Source: Mesorhizobium amorphae CCNWGS0123 (GTDB taxonomy: Bacteria > Pseudomonadota > Alphaproteobacteria > Rhizobiales > Rhizobiaceae). From it: a DNA stretch of 64,000 bases. The stretch is from NCBI RefSeq assembly GCF_001686985.1, contig NZ_CP015318.1:5578001-5642000 (forward strand), in the 5' to 3' direction. The notes below the pieces were generated by a model, which did not search any database, was not told the DNA's origin, and saw nothing but the letters and a program-made list of their open reading frames with translations. The translations under genes and the position numbers were made by a program. Shown one piece after another: positions 35,747-43,589 of this stretch (the stretch's first letter is position 1; each line of letters begins with the position of its first letter).

Positions 35747-37396
35747 CTACGCCAGCTTGTCCAGCAGCGGCTTCAGCCTGTCGCCATAGCGCCTCCACAG
35801 GTCGACTGACCCTTGGTACATCGGCTGGCGCACCTGCGCTGCGGAGGCCGTGCGCACGGGACGTTCGGTCTCGTGGAACGACAGCACCGCATCGTCCCAA
35901 GGCAGGCCGAGATGGGCGATCAGCGCCCGCGTCTGGCCTTCCTGGTCGGCGACGAAATCCTCGTAGCGCACATCATGCACGACGCCCGGCAGCATGGTGC
36001 GCCAATGCGCCATGATGTCGGTGTAGAGATTGTGGAAGTCGGCAAGCTCGCCAAGGTCGTAGCCGTAGCGATGGCTGTCGCCGCGGAAATGCACTTTGTA
36101 GATCGACAGGCAGGTCGCCGCAGCATCGCGCGCGCAATGGATGATCTTCGCCTTGGGCAGCATCAGATGGATGAAGCCGACCAGCAGGAAGTTGCCTGGC
36201 ATCTTATCGGTGACGTGCCGGAAGCCGGGATAGCGGGCGTGCAGCATGTCGAGATAGGCCTGCCCCGCCTCGGCGAAGGCCTTGTCTTGCATGTCGGCGA
36301 TCCCCCAGGGAAAGCCGCCTTGCATGCTCAGCGGAAACTGCTTGCCGACCGCCGTCTTCAGAATGCTGAGCTCGCCGGCGCCATAGACTTTTGGGTGGCT
36401 GGCGATGATCTGCTCGACCAGAGTCGTGCCCGAGCGCGGCATGCCGACGACGAAGATCGGCGTGTCGTCGGCGGTCGCGCTCGGCTTGTGCTTGTCGAAG
36501 AAGGCCTTGTCGAAGACCGCCTTCATCGCTTCGAATTCGTCGCGCGTTCTCGCCGCGTCGTAGTCGATGCCCTTGCGGCGGATGGCGTTGCCTTCGGCGA
36601 AATAGTCGAAGGCGCGGCCATAATCCTTCAGATCGTCATTCGCCTTGCCGAGGCCGAACGAAAGCTGCATGCGCGCCAGGCTGCCTTCAGGCGCCTTGGT
36701 ATGCTGGGCCTCCATGCCGGCAAGCTCGGCGTCGCGCTCCTGCTGACGCTTGACCTGCGTCAGCAGCAGCCAGGCCTTCGCCATGCCGGGATCGATCGCC
36801 AGCGCCTGCCGGGCGAGATCGGCAGACTCGCCAAGCTTGCCCTTTTCCATCATGCCGACGCCCAGCCCATACAGAAGTTCGGCATCCTTCGGCCGGAACG
36901 TCAGCGCCTCGCGGAAGACGGCGAGCGCCCCGTCCAGCCGGCCCGCTTCCTGCAGCGTTTCGGCAAGCCCGATGCGGGCACGCACATGGAAGGGGTTGCG
37001 GCCGATCGTCCCGCGATAGATCTCTTCGGCACCCTCGAACTGGCCGAGCTGCTTCAGCGCCGAGCCGAGATTGTCGCGCGCCGCAAGCTGGTCCGGCCGG
37101 ATGTCCACTGCGCCACGGAAGAAATCGACGGCAGCATCGACACGGCCAAGGTCGCGCATGACCGTGCCGAAATTGTTGAGGAAGTCGGCATTCTTCGGCT
37201 GCAGGGTCACCGACTGCTCGATGAGATCGAGCCCTTCCTCGCTTCGCCCGGTCTGATGCAGCAAAAGCCCGAGGAAATGCAGCGCGGCGGCATGGTTCGG
37301 CTTCTGCGCCAGCACCTGCCGATAGAGCGTCTCGGCCTCTTGCCGGCGCCCGGTCTGGTGCAGCTGCAGCGCCTGCTGCACATACCGATCGAGCAC
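35747..37396 (-). CDS. TPR-domain sulfotransferase
   Basis: Protein of 549 residues (GTG start at 37396). About seven TPR units occupy residues 1-250 (for example HAAALHFLGLLLHQTGRSEEG). The C-terminal half is a PAPS-dependent sulfotransferase domain with the 5'-phosphosulfate loop VGMPRSGTTLVEQII near residue 315 and a later 3'-phosphate-binding segment (HCARDAAATCLSIYKVHF). The acceptor could be a protein or glycan. The same architecture is widespread in Alphaproteobacteria and uncharacterised. Confidence 0.9.
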   Translation of the reverse strand: MLDRYVQQALQLHQTGRRQEAETLYRQVLAQKPNHAAALHFLGLLLHQTGRSEEGLDLIEQSVTLQPKNADFLNNFGTVMRDLGRVDAAVDFFRGAVDIRPDQLAARDNLGSALKQLGQFEGAEEIYRGTIGRNPFHVRARIGLAETLQEAGRLDGALAVFREALTFRPKDAELLYGLGVGMMEKGKLGESADLARQALAIDPGMAKAWLLLTQVKRQQERDAELAGMEAQHTKAPEGSLARMQLSFGLGKANDDLKDYGRAFDYFAEGNAIRRKGIDYDAARTRDEFEAMKAVFDKAFFDKHKPSATADDTPIFVVGMPRSGTTLVEQIIASHPKVYGAGELSILKTAVGKQFPLSMQGGFPWGIADMQDKAFAEAGQAYLDMLHARYPGFRHVTDKMPGNFLLVGFIHLMLPKAKIIHCARDAAATCLSIYKVHFRGDSHRYGYDLGELADFHNLYTDIMAHWRTMLPGVVHDVRYEDFVADQEGQTRALIAHLGLPWDDAVLSFHETERPVRTASAAQVRQPMYQGSVDLWRRYGDRLKPLLDKLA

Positions 37397-37624
37397 CGTG
37401 GGCGGCTGCCCTCCTGAACCCGATCTGGCGCCCGCGCCTGCCGCTCTTCTTTGATCTCTGTTGATGGGAAACCTGCCGTGTTTGTCCGCATGCCGGACCT
37501 AAGCCATACGGCCGGCAGTTTCAAGACGCACGGACATTGCCGCACGGGTCATGACACTTGGCGGGCAGGTCGCGCCCATCTCCCCGCCAAAACGGAGAGA
37601 TGGGGACGCCTGTTCCTGCGTCGC

Positions 37625-38032
37625 TCAGCACGGGCCGTCGCCGACGATGCGATAGTCGGCAGCGCGAGCCTCGCATTCGTTCGGGAAGGTGCGCAGCTCG
37701 CCTCGACGGCGGGCACAGACGGGAGCGTATTCGCGCGTGCAAAAGGTCTGCTCGTCACCACCGCCGCCACCGCCGTCGCGGCATGGGCCATCTCGCACGA
37801 TACGGTATCCCGCCCTGTCGGCGAGGCAGGCATTGGCGAAGGTCTGGCGGTCGCCGCCACGACGGGCGCAAACTGGCTCATATTCCCTGGTGCAGAATTG
37901 CGGCTCCGGCCTCGGTGGGCGCGGGCGCGGACCGGGCCCCTCGTCCACCACCACGGTGCAGGCGGCCAGAAGTGCCGACAGCAATAGAAGAGCAAAACCC
38001 TGTCGCGAGAAAAGCGTCACAAGAAATTTCAT
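37625..38032 (-). CDS. Lipoprotein with two Kazal-type inhibitor domains
   Basis: Protein of 135 residues from ATG 38032. The signal ends in the lipobox LLAAC (Cys25), then a Pro/Arg linker. Two near-identical Kazal-like modules follow (each FCTREYxPVCAR...TF.N.C...A.YRIV.DGPC) separated by a glycine-rich linker. Kazal modules inhibit serine proteases. A lipid-anchored two-headed inhibitor facing the periplasm or outside is the natural reading. The exact target is unknown. Confidence 0.88.
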   Translation of the reverse strand: MKFLVTLFSRQGFALLLLSALLAACTVVVDEGPGPRPRPPRPEPQFCTREYEPVCARRGGDRQTFANACLADRAGYRIVRDGPCRDGGGGGGDEQTFCTREYAPVCARRRGELRTFPNECEARAADYRIVGDGPC

Positions 38033-38515
38033 GAATATCTCCCTCGAGCCCCCGTCCCGGCGCAAAACACGCCTGCCGATCCTCGCTATTCCCTTGCCAA
38101 ATGCAACCCCCGTTTGCGGAAGACCGGAGGCGTATCATACCGCCGCCCGCGTCTCGAATAGCATCGTGGCATGCGCTCTGGACCATGCTCGAACAGGCTC
38201 TGGCCGATGACCGGACCGGAGGCCAGGTCTATCGAAACCTTGCGTTGCGAAGCGCCCATCGGGGTGCCTCGCGGCCCCTGTCTTGCAACCATCACGTTTC
38301 CGTGCGATAAATTTTGTGTTCGGGCATTTGCGACCCGGAGAGCGGAACGTTTTGGACGACCTTTCCCCGATACTGTGAATCTCTGACGGCCCCGTTTTCG
38401 GCGGGGGGTTTGACCATGCGCCAATGCATGACTGCCGAAGCAACCACCGGGACTTGCCCACGGCGCCAGGCGGCGGGCAAACCACAAGACTGACACGGGT
38501 GAAGGAGTTTCCCCA
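38033..38515. other. Long intergenic region and leader of the first cold-shock gene
   Basis: No gene is seen in these 480 bases. The right part carries the csp leader motif (38319-38340) and a CCCCG / CGGGG hairpin near 38384-38406, so the first cold-shock mRNA probably has a 5' leader of about 180 nucleotides. The left part (38033-38290) shows nothing recognisable. Confidence 0.5.
38319..38340 (+). promoter_or_regulatory. Cold-shock leader motif, first copy
   Basis: TTCGGGCATTTGCGACCCGG preceded by an AT-rich GATAAATTTTGTG. Almost the same string occurs before the second cold-shock gene. The CGGG / CCCG ends can pair into a small hairpin right after the probable promoter. Confidence 0.55.
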
Positions 38516-38728
38516 ATGGCCCAGACCGGCACCGTTAAATTCTTCAACGCGACCAAAGGCTTCGGCTTCATCACGCCCGATGGCGGCGCCAAGGACGTAT
38601 TCGTCCACATTTCGGCGATCGAGGCTTCGGGCCTGCGCACGCTGGTCGACGGCCAGAAGGTCACTTTCGACGTCGAGCCCGACCGCATGGGCAAGGGCCC
38701 GAAGGCGGTCAATCTCCGCGCTGCCTGA
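38516..38728 (+). CDS. cspA: Cold-shock protein (first copy)
   Basis: CspA-family OB-fold nucleic-acid chaperone of 70 residues. RNP1 (KGFGFI) and RNP2 (VFVHIS) are intact. The N-terminus MAQTGTVKFFNATKGFGFIT is standard. It is about 65-70% identical at the protein level to the second copy 250 bases downstream, judged by eye. GAAGGAG precedes the ATG. A strong terminator follows (38817-38844). Confidence 0.95.
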   Translation: MAQTGTVKFFNATKGFGFITPDGGAKDVFVHISAIEASGLRTLVDGQKVTFDVEPDRMGKGPKAVNLRAA

Positions 38729-38816
38729 TCCGTCTGGCCCGCGTTCGTCCACGCGGACCAGCGAAGCAAGCTGCAAGGTCATGAACCGGCTTCCAGGCCG
38801 GGATTGAGTTTTTGAA

Positions 38817-38844
38817 GGCGCGACGGTCATCCGTCGCGCCTTTT
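38817..38844 (+). terminator. Terminator after first cold-shock gene
   Basis: Perfect 10-bp stem GGCGCGACGG-TCAT-CCGTCGCGCC followed by TTTT. Confidence 0.85.
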
Positions 38845-38921
38845 CCATGCCGCTAAATGCTTGCCGGCGCGTGCAAAAACTTTCTCTTGCCGATAGCGCT
38901 AAAATAAAGGACAAATTTCCA

Positions 38922-38944
38922 TTCGGGCATTTGCCGGCCCGAGA
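38922..38944 (+). promoter_or_regulatory. Cold-shock leader motif, second copy
   Basis: TTCGGGCATTTGCCGGCCCG preceded by AAGGACAAATTTCCA. The CGGGC / GCCCG arms pair. It lies 32 bases before the second csp ATG, against about 175 bases for the first copy. Confidence 0.55.
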
Positions 38945-38975
38945 CTGGAGTTTATGGGATCAAAGGGAGCTTCCC

Positions 38976-39188
38976 ATGCCGCAGACCGGCACCGTCAAAT
39001 TCTTCAATCATGCCAAAGGCTTCGGCTTCATCACGCCGGACGATGGCGCGAAGGATGTCTTCGTCCATATTTCGGCCGTGCAGGCGTCGGGTCTTCCCGG
39101 TCTGGAGGATGGGCAGAAAGTGACATTCGACACCGAGCCGGACAAGCGCGGCAAGGGTCCGAAGGCCGTCAATCTGTCGATCGGCTAA
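38976..39188 (+). CDS. Cold-shock protein (second copy)
   Basis: Second CspA-family protein, 70 residues, starting at ATG 38976 after AAGGGAG. It has RNP1 KGFGFI and RNP2 VFVHIS. It is a tandem paralogue of the first, with the same reading of function: single-stranded RNA/DNA binding. It is separated from the first by that gene's terminator, so it has its own promoter. Confidence 0.95.
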   Translation: MPQTGTVKFFNHAKGFGFITPDDGAKDVFVHISAVQASGLPGLEDGQKVTFDTEPDKRGKGPKAVNLSIG

Positions 39189-39382
39189 GCCGGCTCAAGA
39201 CAGATCGGACGGAGGCTGATGAGGCGGGTCCACTCCCGCCCGACCAATAGTTTGCCGCGTGCGTTTTGATCAATCCGGCGAATTTTCGTTCAGCCCCCGT
39301 TCAGCCACGGTCTTCTACTAATCTTCGCTAAAACCGGTCCGCATCCCCTGAAATTACCCGGGCCGGCACGAAGGAGACCGAA

Positions 39383-39802
39383 ATGAACCGAATTCTCAAG
39401 ACCGCCATCCTGTCCGCGGGCATCGCCGCGACCATTTTGGCCACCTTGCCGGCGGCCAATGCCGATGACTGGCGCTGGCGCCGTCATCACCACAACCATG
39501 GCGACGCCCTCGCCGCCGGCGTTGTCGGCCTTGCGGCCGGCGCCCTGATCGCGGGTGCGCTGAGCAACCCGCAGCCCCGCTACAGCTACTACGACGACGA
39601 TTATGACTATCGTTATGTGCGGCCGGCGCCGGTTCGCCGCTACTATGTGGAACAGCCGCGTGTCGTCTATGCCGACCGCTACGCCGAACCGTGGACCCGT
39701 GCCTGGTACGAATACTGTTCGGACCGCTACCGGTCCTTCAATTCCCGCACCGGCACGTTTACGGGCTATGACGGCGACCAGCATTTCTGCGTCGCCAACT
39801 GA
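39383..39802 (+). CDS. BA14K-family exported protein
   Basis: Protein of 139 residues with a signal peptide (ILSAGIAATILATLPAANA), a His/Arg-rich patch (WRWRRHHHNH), a glycine/alanine membrane-like segment (DALAAGVVGLAAGALIAGAL) and a tyrosine-rich region. The C-terminal BA14K motif EYCSDRYRSFNSRTGTFTGYDGDQHFC is clear. BA14K proteins were first described as Brucella immunoreactive antigens with lectin-like properties. The family is frequent in Rhizobiales. Confidence 0.92.
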   Translation: MNRILKTAILSAGIAATILATLPAANADDWRWRRHHHNHGDALAAGVVGLAAGALIAGALSNPQPRYSYYDDDYDYRYVRPAPVRRYYVEQPRVVYADRYAEPWTRAWYEYCSDRYRSFNSRTGTFTGYDGDQHFCVAN

Positions 39803-39824
39803 GGCAGGCTTTCTGTTTCGAACC

Positions 39825-39856
39825 AAAAGCGCCGCCCATGGGGTGGCGCTTTTTTT
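39825..39856. terminator. Terminator after BA14K gene
   Basis: AGCGCCgCCC-AT-GGGtGGCGCT stem followed by TTTTTTTGTTC on the plus strand and preceded by AAAA, so it may also serve the convergent hydrolase gene. Confidence 0.85.
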
Positions 39857-39872
39857 GTTCAACGGCGAGCCG

Positions 39873-40514
39873 TCAGGTTAAGAACGGATTGGTCCGCCGC
39901 TCCTCGCCGAAGCGGCCACCCGGACCATGGCCGCAGATGAAGCCGATGTCGTCGCCAAGCGGCAGGAGCTTCTCCTTGATCGAGGCGATCAGCGTCGCAT
40001 GGTCGCCGCCAGGCAGATCGGTGCGCCCGACCGAGCCGCGAAACAACACGTCGCCGACATGGGCGAACTTGGCCGCACGGTTGTAGTAGACGACATGGCC
40101 AGGTGCATGACCCGGACAATGCAGGACTTCAAACGAATGCGCTCCGAATGACACGGTCTCGCCTTCGGTGAGGAAACGGTCAGGCACGCAATTGCGCACG
40201 GCATCGGTGATGCCGAAGCGCTTTGCCTGGTTCTCCAGATTCGCGAGCAGCGGCCTGTCGGCCTCATGCGGGCCAATGATGTCGACGCCGAGCGCCTCCT
40301 TCAACTCCATCGCGCCGCCGGCATGATCGATATGGCCGTGCGTGATCCAGATCGCACCGGCGGTGATCGCATTGTCCTTCAGCACCGCCAGCACCTTGTC
40401 GATGTCGCCGCCCGGGTCGACGACGACGCCCTGTTTGTCGTCCATGTCGAACAGGATCGTGCAGTTCTGCTGGAAGGGCGTGACCGGCACGATACCGGCA
40501 TTGAGCTGACCCAT
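39873..40514 (-). CDS. MBL-fold metallo-hydrolase (glyoxalase II-like)
   Basis: Protein of 213 residues from ATG 40514, preceded by GAAAGG. It has the metallo-beta-lactamase metal motif THGHIDHAGG (His59, His61, Asp63, His64), then HCPGHAPGHV, GDVLFRGSVGRTDLPGGD and CGHGPGG. The compact size fits YcbL-type glyoxalase II relatives that hydrolyse S-lactoylglutathione or other thioesters. The exact substrate is not determined. Confidence 0.9.
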   Translation of the reverse strand: MGQLNAGIVPVTPFQQNCTILFDMDDKQGVVVDPGGDIDKVLAVLKDNAITAGAIWITHGHIDHAGGAMELKEALGVDIIGPHEADRPLLANLENQAKRFGITDAVRNCVPDRFLTEGETVSFGAHSFEVLHCPGHAPGHVVYYNRAAKFAHVGDVLFRGSVGRTDLPGGDHATLIASIKEKLLPLGDDIGFICGHGPGGRFGEERRTNPFLT

Positions 40515-40700
40515 GCTTGACCTTTCGCTGCATTGGAGCGCGGCATCCTCTCGGACGCGCAACAAGCTCCAGTTCTGTGAAAACCGGCTCTGATGTAAAG
40601 CCACATGCGAACCGCGTCCACCGCCGGGGGCCATCTCGAATGGCCAAAAAACAAATGGGCGGCCGAAGCCGCCCATGCGAAAAGCCCGATGTCTCGAGGC

Positions 40701-41018
40701 TTACTTCTTCATAGCATTCATGACCGCGCCGATGATGCCGGTCAGGATGGCGCCGCCGCCAGCGCCGCCGAGGATGTTCTCCAGGTTCAACGCGCTGCCC
40801 AATCCGCCCGCTGCCGCCGCAGCCGCTGCAGGATCGACCGTACCGCCGCCCAGAAGGCTGCCGAGGATGGCCGCGCCGCCGACACCGCCAATCGCGCCGC
40901 CCAGGATTTTGGGAAGCTGACCCAACGCCGCTTGCTTGAGCGCCGCGCCCACCGCCTGACCACCGATGATACCCGTAATCACCTGAACAATGATCGGAAG
41001 AAGCGTGTTCATGTCCAT
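40701..41018 (-). CDS. Gly/Ala-rich hydrophobic small protein
   Basis: Protein of 105 residues (ATG 41018 or 41012, GGAGGG upstream). It is composed largely of Gly, Ala, Ile and Leu, with several glycine-zipper-like stretches (VITGIIGGQAVGAAL, LGGAIGGVGGAAILGSLLGGG, LGGAGGGAILTGIIGAVM). It resembles membrane-active or lipoprotein-like glycine-zipper proteins. I cannot assign a family. It sits downstream of ilvE on the same strand with a 145-base gap. Confidence 0.65.
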   Translation of the reverse strand: MDMNTLLPIIVQVITGIIGGQAVGAALKQAALGQLPKILGGAIGGVGGAAILGSLLGGGTVDPAAAAAAAGGLGSALNLENILGGAGGGAILTGIIGAVMNAMKK

Positions 41019-41163
41019 ATTTCCAGTCCCTCCATGACTGTCAGCCTCCCGGGCCGACGCCATCATGAGACGCTGAAATGGATGAAAGTCAAATGCAGAG
41101 ATGCTGAAATAAAAGGGGCGGCTCGAAAACCGCCCCTGCTTGACAAAAAAGCTGTGACTTTCG

Positions 41164-42057
41164 TTATTCTGCAGCAATCGCATGCTTTGGTTGCACTGCA
41201 GCAGAATAGTCATTCATCAGTGACTTGGCGATCTCGCCGACCTCGAATCGGTAGGGTCCGATCTCCGCCACCGGCGTTACTTCAGCCGCCGTCCCGGTGA
41301 GGAAGCACTGCTCGAAGCCTTCGAGTTCTTCCGGCATGATGACGCGTTCGATCACTTCGATCCCACGATCCTTGGCGAGGCCGATGACCGTGCGGCGGGT
41401 GATGCCGTCGAGGAAGCAATCGGGCTTCGGCGTATGGATCTTGCCGTCCTTGACGAAGAAGATGTTGGCGCCGGTTGCTTCGGCGACTTGGCCGCGCCAG
41501 TCGAGCATCATGGCGTCGGCATAGCCCTTGGCCTCGGCTGCATGCTTGGACATGGTGCAGATCATGTACAGGCCGGAGGCCTTCGATTTCGACGGCGCGG
41601 TGCGCGGGTCGGGGCGGCGCCATTCCGCCATGTCGAGGCGGATGCCCTTCAGCTTCTGCGCCGGGTCAAAATAGCTCGGCCACTGCCAGATGGCGATGGC
41701 GCAATTGATGCGGTTGTTCTGCGCCGAGACGCCCATCTGCTCGCTGCCGCGCCAGGCGATCGGGCGCACATAGGCGTCCTGAAAACCTTGCTTCTTCAAG
41801 AGCGTGCGGCAGGCGTCGTCGAGATCGGCGACCGAATAGGGTATCTTGAAGCCAAGCAGCCGCGCCGATTCATGCAGGCGCTCGGTATGCTCGGTGAGCT
41901 TGAATATCTCGCCGCCATAGGCGCGCTCGCCCTCGAAAACGGCACTGGCGTAGTGCAGGCCATGGGTCAGCACATGGACCTTGGCGTCGGCCCATTTGAC
42001 GAACTCGCCGTTCATCCAGATGAAGCCGTCCAACTGGTCAAAAGGAACGGATGCCAT
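41164..42057 (-). CDS. ilvE: Branched-chain amino-acid aminotransferase
   Basis: Class IV PLP aminotransferase of 297 residues (ATG 42057, preceded by GGAGG) that makes Leu, Ile and Val from their keto acids. Features are the early HGLHYASAVFEGERAYGG, the PLP-lysine region SKASGLYMICTMSKHAAEAKGYADAMML, GQVAEATGANIFFV and FLTGTAAEVTPVAEI. It is divergent from the MarR/two-component operon. Confidence 0.94.
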   Translation of the reverse strand: MASVPFDQLDGFIWMNGEFVKWADAKVHVLTHGLHYASAVFEGERAYGGEIFKLTEHTERLHESARLLGFKIPYSVADLDDACRTLLKKQGFQDAYVRPIAWRGSEQMGVSAQNNRINCAIAIWQWPSYFDPAQKLKGIRLDMAEWRRPDPRTAPSKSKASGLYMICTMSKHAAEAKGYADAMMLDWRGQVAEATGANIFFVKDGKIHTPKPDCFLDGITRRTVIGLAKDRGIEVIERVIMPEELEGFEQCFLTGTAAEVTPVAEIGPYRFEVGEIAKSLMNDYSAAVQPKHAIAAE

Positions 42058-42304
42058 GATAACCTCCCGCGGGTGCCACCCCGCATATCGTTGTATCGTT
42101 GTGTGTTTCGTGTCAGCCGCACCTGGCGACCGGGTTCTCAAAGCGTAAGCGGATATTTAAGCTCTGGCAAACTCAGGAAGTTCCGGAAAAACGGCATCCT
42201 CTTGCCTTTTCGTTCGCAATCCGCCGAAAAGCTTGTCAAAAATTACCATTGCCGGGAAATTGCGTCAATAGTACTGACATAATTCCCCTTCGCATGGAGA
42301 CGAG

Positions 42305-42838
42305 ATGACGGATCGAAGCCCCGCAGCCGGAAAACCGATCAGGACGGCGATCACCGACGAGGACGGCATTGACTTCGCTATCATCGAACTGTTTTTCTTT
42401 GCCTATCGCGACTTTACCTCCGATCCCGATCAGATCCTGGCCGACTACGGCTTTGGCCGCGCCCACCATCGTGTCCTGCACTTCGTCAACCGCAGGCCGG
42501 GCCTGACGGTGGCCGAGCTGCTCGACGTGCTGAAGATCACCAAGCAGAGCCTGGCGCGCGTGCTCAAGCAGTTGATCGACACCGACCACATCGTCCAACT
42601 GCAGGGTCCTCGCGACCGCCGCCAGCGCGAACTCTACCCGACGGCCAAGGGCCGCGCGCTGGCGCTGGCGCTGGCGCGGCCACAGTCACGCCGCATCCGT
42701 GCTGCATTGGAAGATTCCGGAACCAACGAACGCGCCTCGATCGAACGCTTCCTGGAAGCGATGGTCAATCCGGAACTAAGAGCGCAGATTGACATTGTGC
42801 CTGCGAAAATATCGGGGAAGAGCCATGGAGACCATTGA
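42305..42838 (+). CDS. MarR-family regulator
   Basis: Winged-helix MarR protein of 177 residues: DYGFGRAHHRVLHFVNRRPGLTVAELLDVLKITKQSLARVLKQLIDTDHI is the DNA-binding region (about residues 50-98). It is cotranscribed with the response regulator, whose start lies inside its last 14 bases. A MarR next to an OmpR-type regulator recalls the PetP-PetR pair of Rhodobacter. That identity is a guess. Confidence 0.9.
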   Translation: MTDRSPAAGKPIRTAITDEDGIDFAIIELFFFAYRDFTSDPDQILADYGFGRAHHRVLHFVNRRPGLTVAELLDVLKITKQSLARVLKQLIDTDHIVQLQGPRDRRQRELYPTAKGRALALALARPQSRRIRAALEDSGTNERASIERFLEAMVNPELRAQIDIVPAKISGKSHGDH

Positions 42839-43544
42839 GAGGGTTGATCATCCGACTGCACCGGACGATGACGCGCCGCATCTGCTTGTGGTCGATGACG
42901 ACACCCGTATCCGCAACCTGCTGAAGCAGTACCTGTCCGAGAACGGCTTTCGCGTCACCGTCGCCGGAAACTCCGGCGAGGCCAGGCGAAAGCTTGCCGG
43001 TCTCGATTTCGACCTGCTTGTGCTCGACGTCATGATGCCGGGCGAAACCGGCGTCGATCTCACCAAGGCGCTGCGGGCGGAAAAGAACGTGCCGATCCTC
43101 ATGCTCACCGCGCTGTCCGAGACCGACAGCCGCATCACCGGGCTCGAGGCCGGCGCCGACGACTATCTGCCGAAGCCGTTCGACCCGCGCGAGCTGATCC
43201 TGCGCATCAACAACATCCTGCGCCGCGGCGGCCCGGCGACGACGCCAAAGGTCGAGCAGCTGGTGTTCGGCCCCTATACGTTCCAGATCGCCAGGCGCGA
43301 ATTGAAGCGTGGCGGCGAGGCGCTGAAACTGACCGACCGCGAGCAGGAGATCCTGGCGATCTTTGCGGCGCGGGCCGGCGAGACGATCCCGCGCCATGAA
43401 CTGGTCGGCGACGATTCGGAAGTCGGCGAGCGCACCATCGACGTCCAGATCAACCGGTTGCGCCGCAAGATCGAGCGCGATCCGTCCAACCCGGTCTGGC
43501 TGCAGACGGTGCGCGGTATTGGGTATCGGCTCAGCGTGGAATAG
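42825..43544 (+). CDS. OmpR-family response regulator
   Basis: Two-component regulator of 239 residues from ATG 42825, after GGGGAAGAG. The receiver domain has acidic residues D24-D26 and phospho-acceptor Asp68 in VLDVMMPGETG. The C-terminal winged helix starts near residue 140 (FGPYTFQIARREL) and includes ERTIDVQINRLRRKIE. Its partner kinase follows 45 bases downstream. Confidence 0.95.
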   Translation: METIERVDHPTAPDDDAPHLLVVDDDTRIRNLLKQYLSENGFRVTVAGNSGEARRKLAGLDFDLLVLDVMMPGETGVDLTKALRAEKNVPILMLTALSETDSRITGLEAGADDYLPKPFDPRELILRINNILRRGGPATTPKVEQLVFGPYTFQIARRELKRGGEALKLTDREQEILAIFAARAGETIPRHELVGDDSEVGERTIDVQINRLRRKIERDPSNPVWLQTVRGIGYRLSVE

Positions 43545-43589
43545 AGTGCCGCCAGCGGCCCGAATGGCTGCCGACGAGCGGAAGGGCGA

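Noticed and set aside
35813..37417. A 534-codon plus-strand frame opposite the TPR-sulfotransferase
   Set aside because: Antisense shadow; the sulfotransferase strand has TPR and PAPS-binding motifs.
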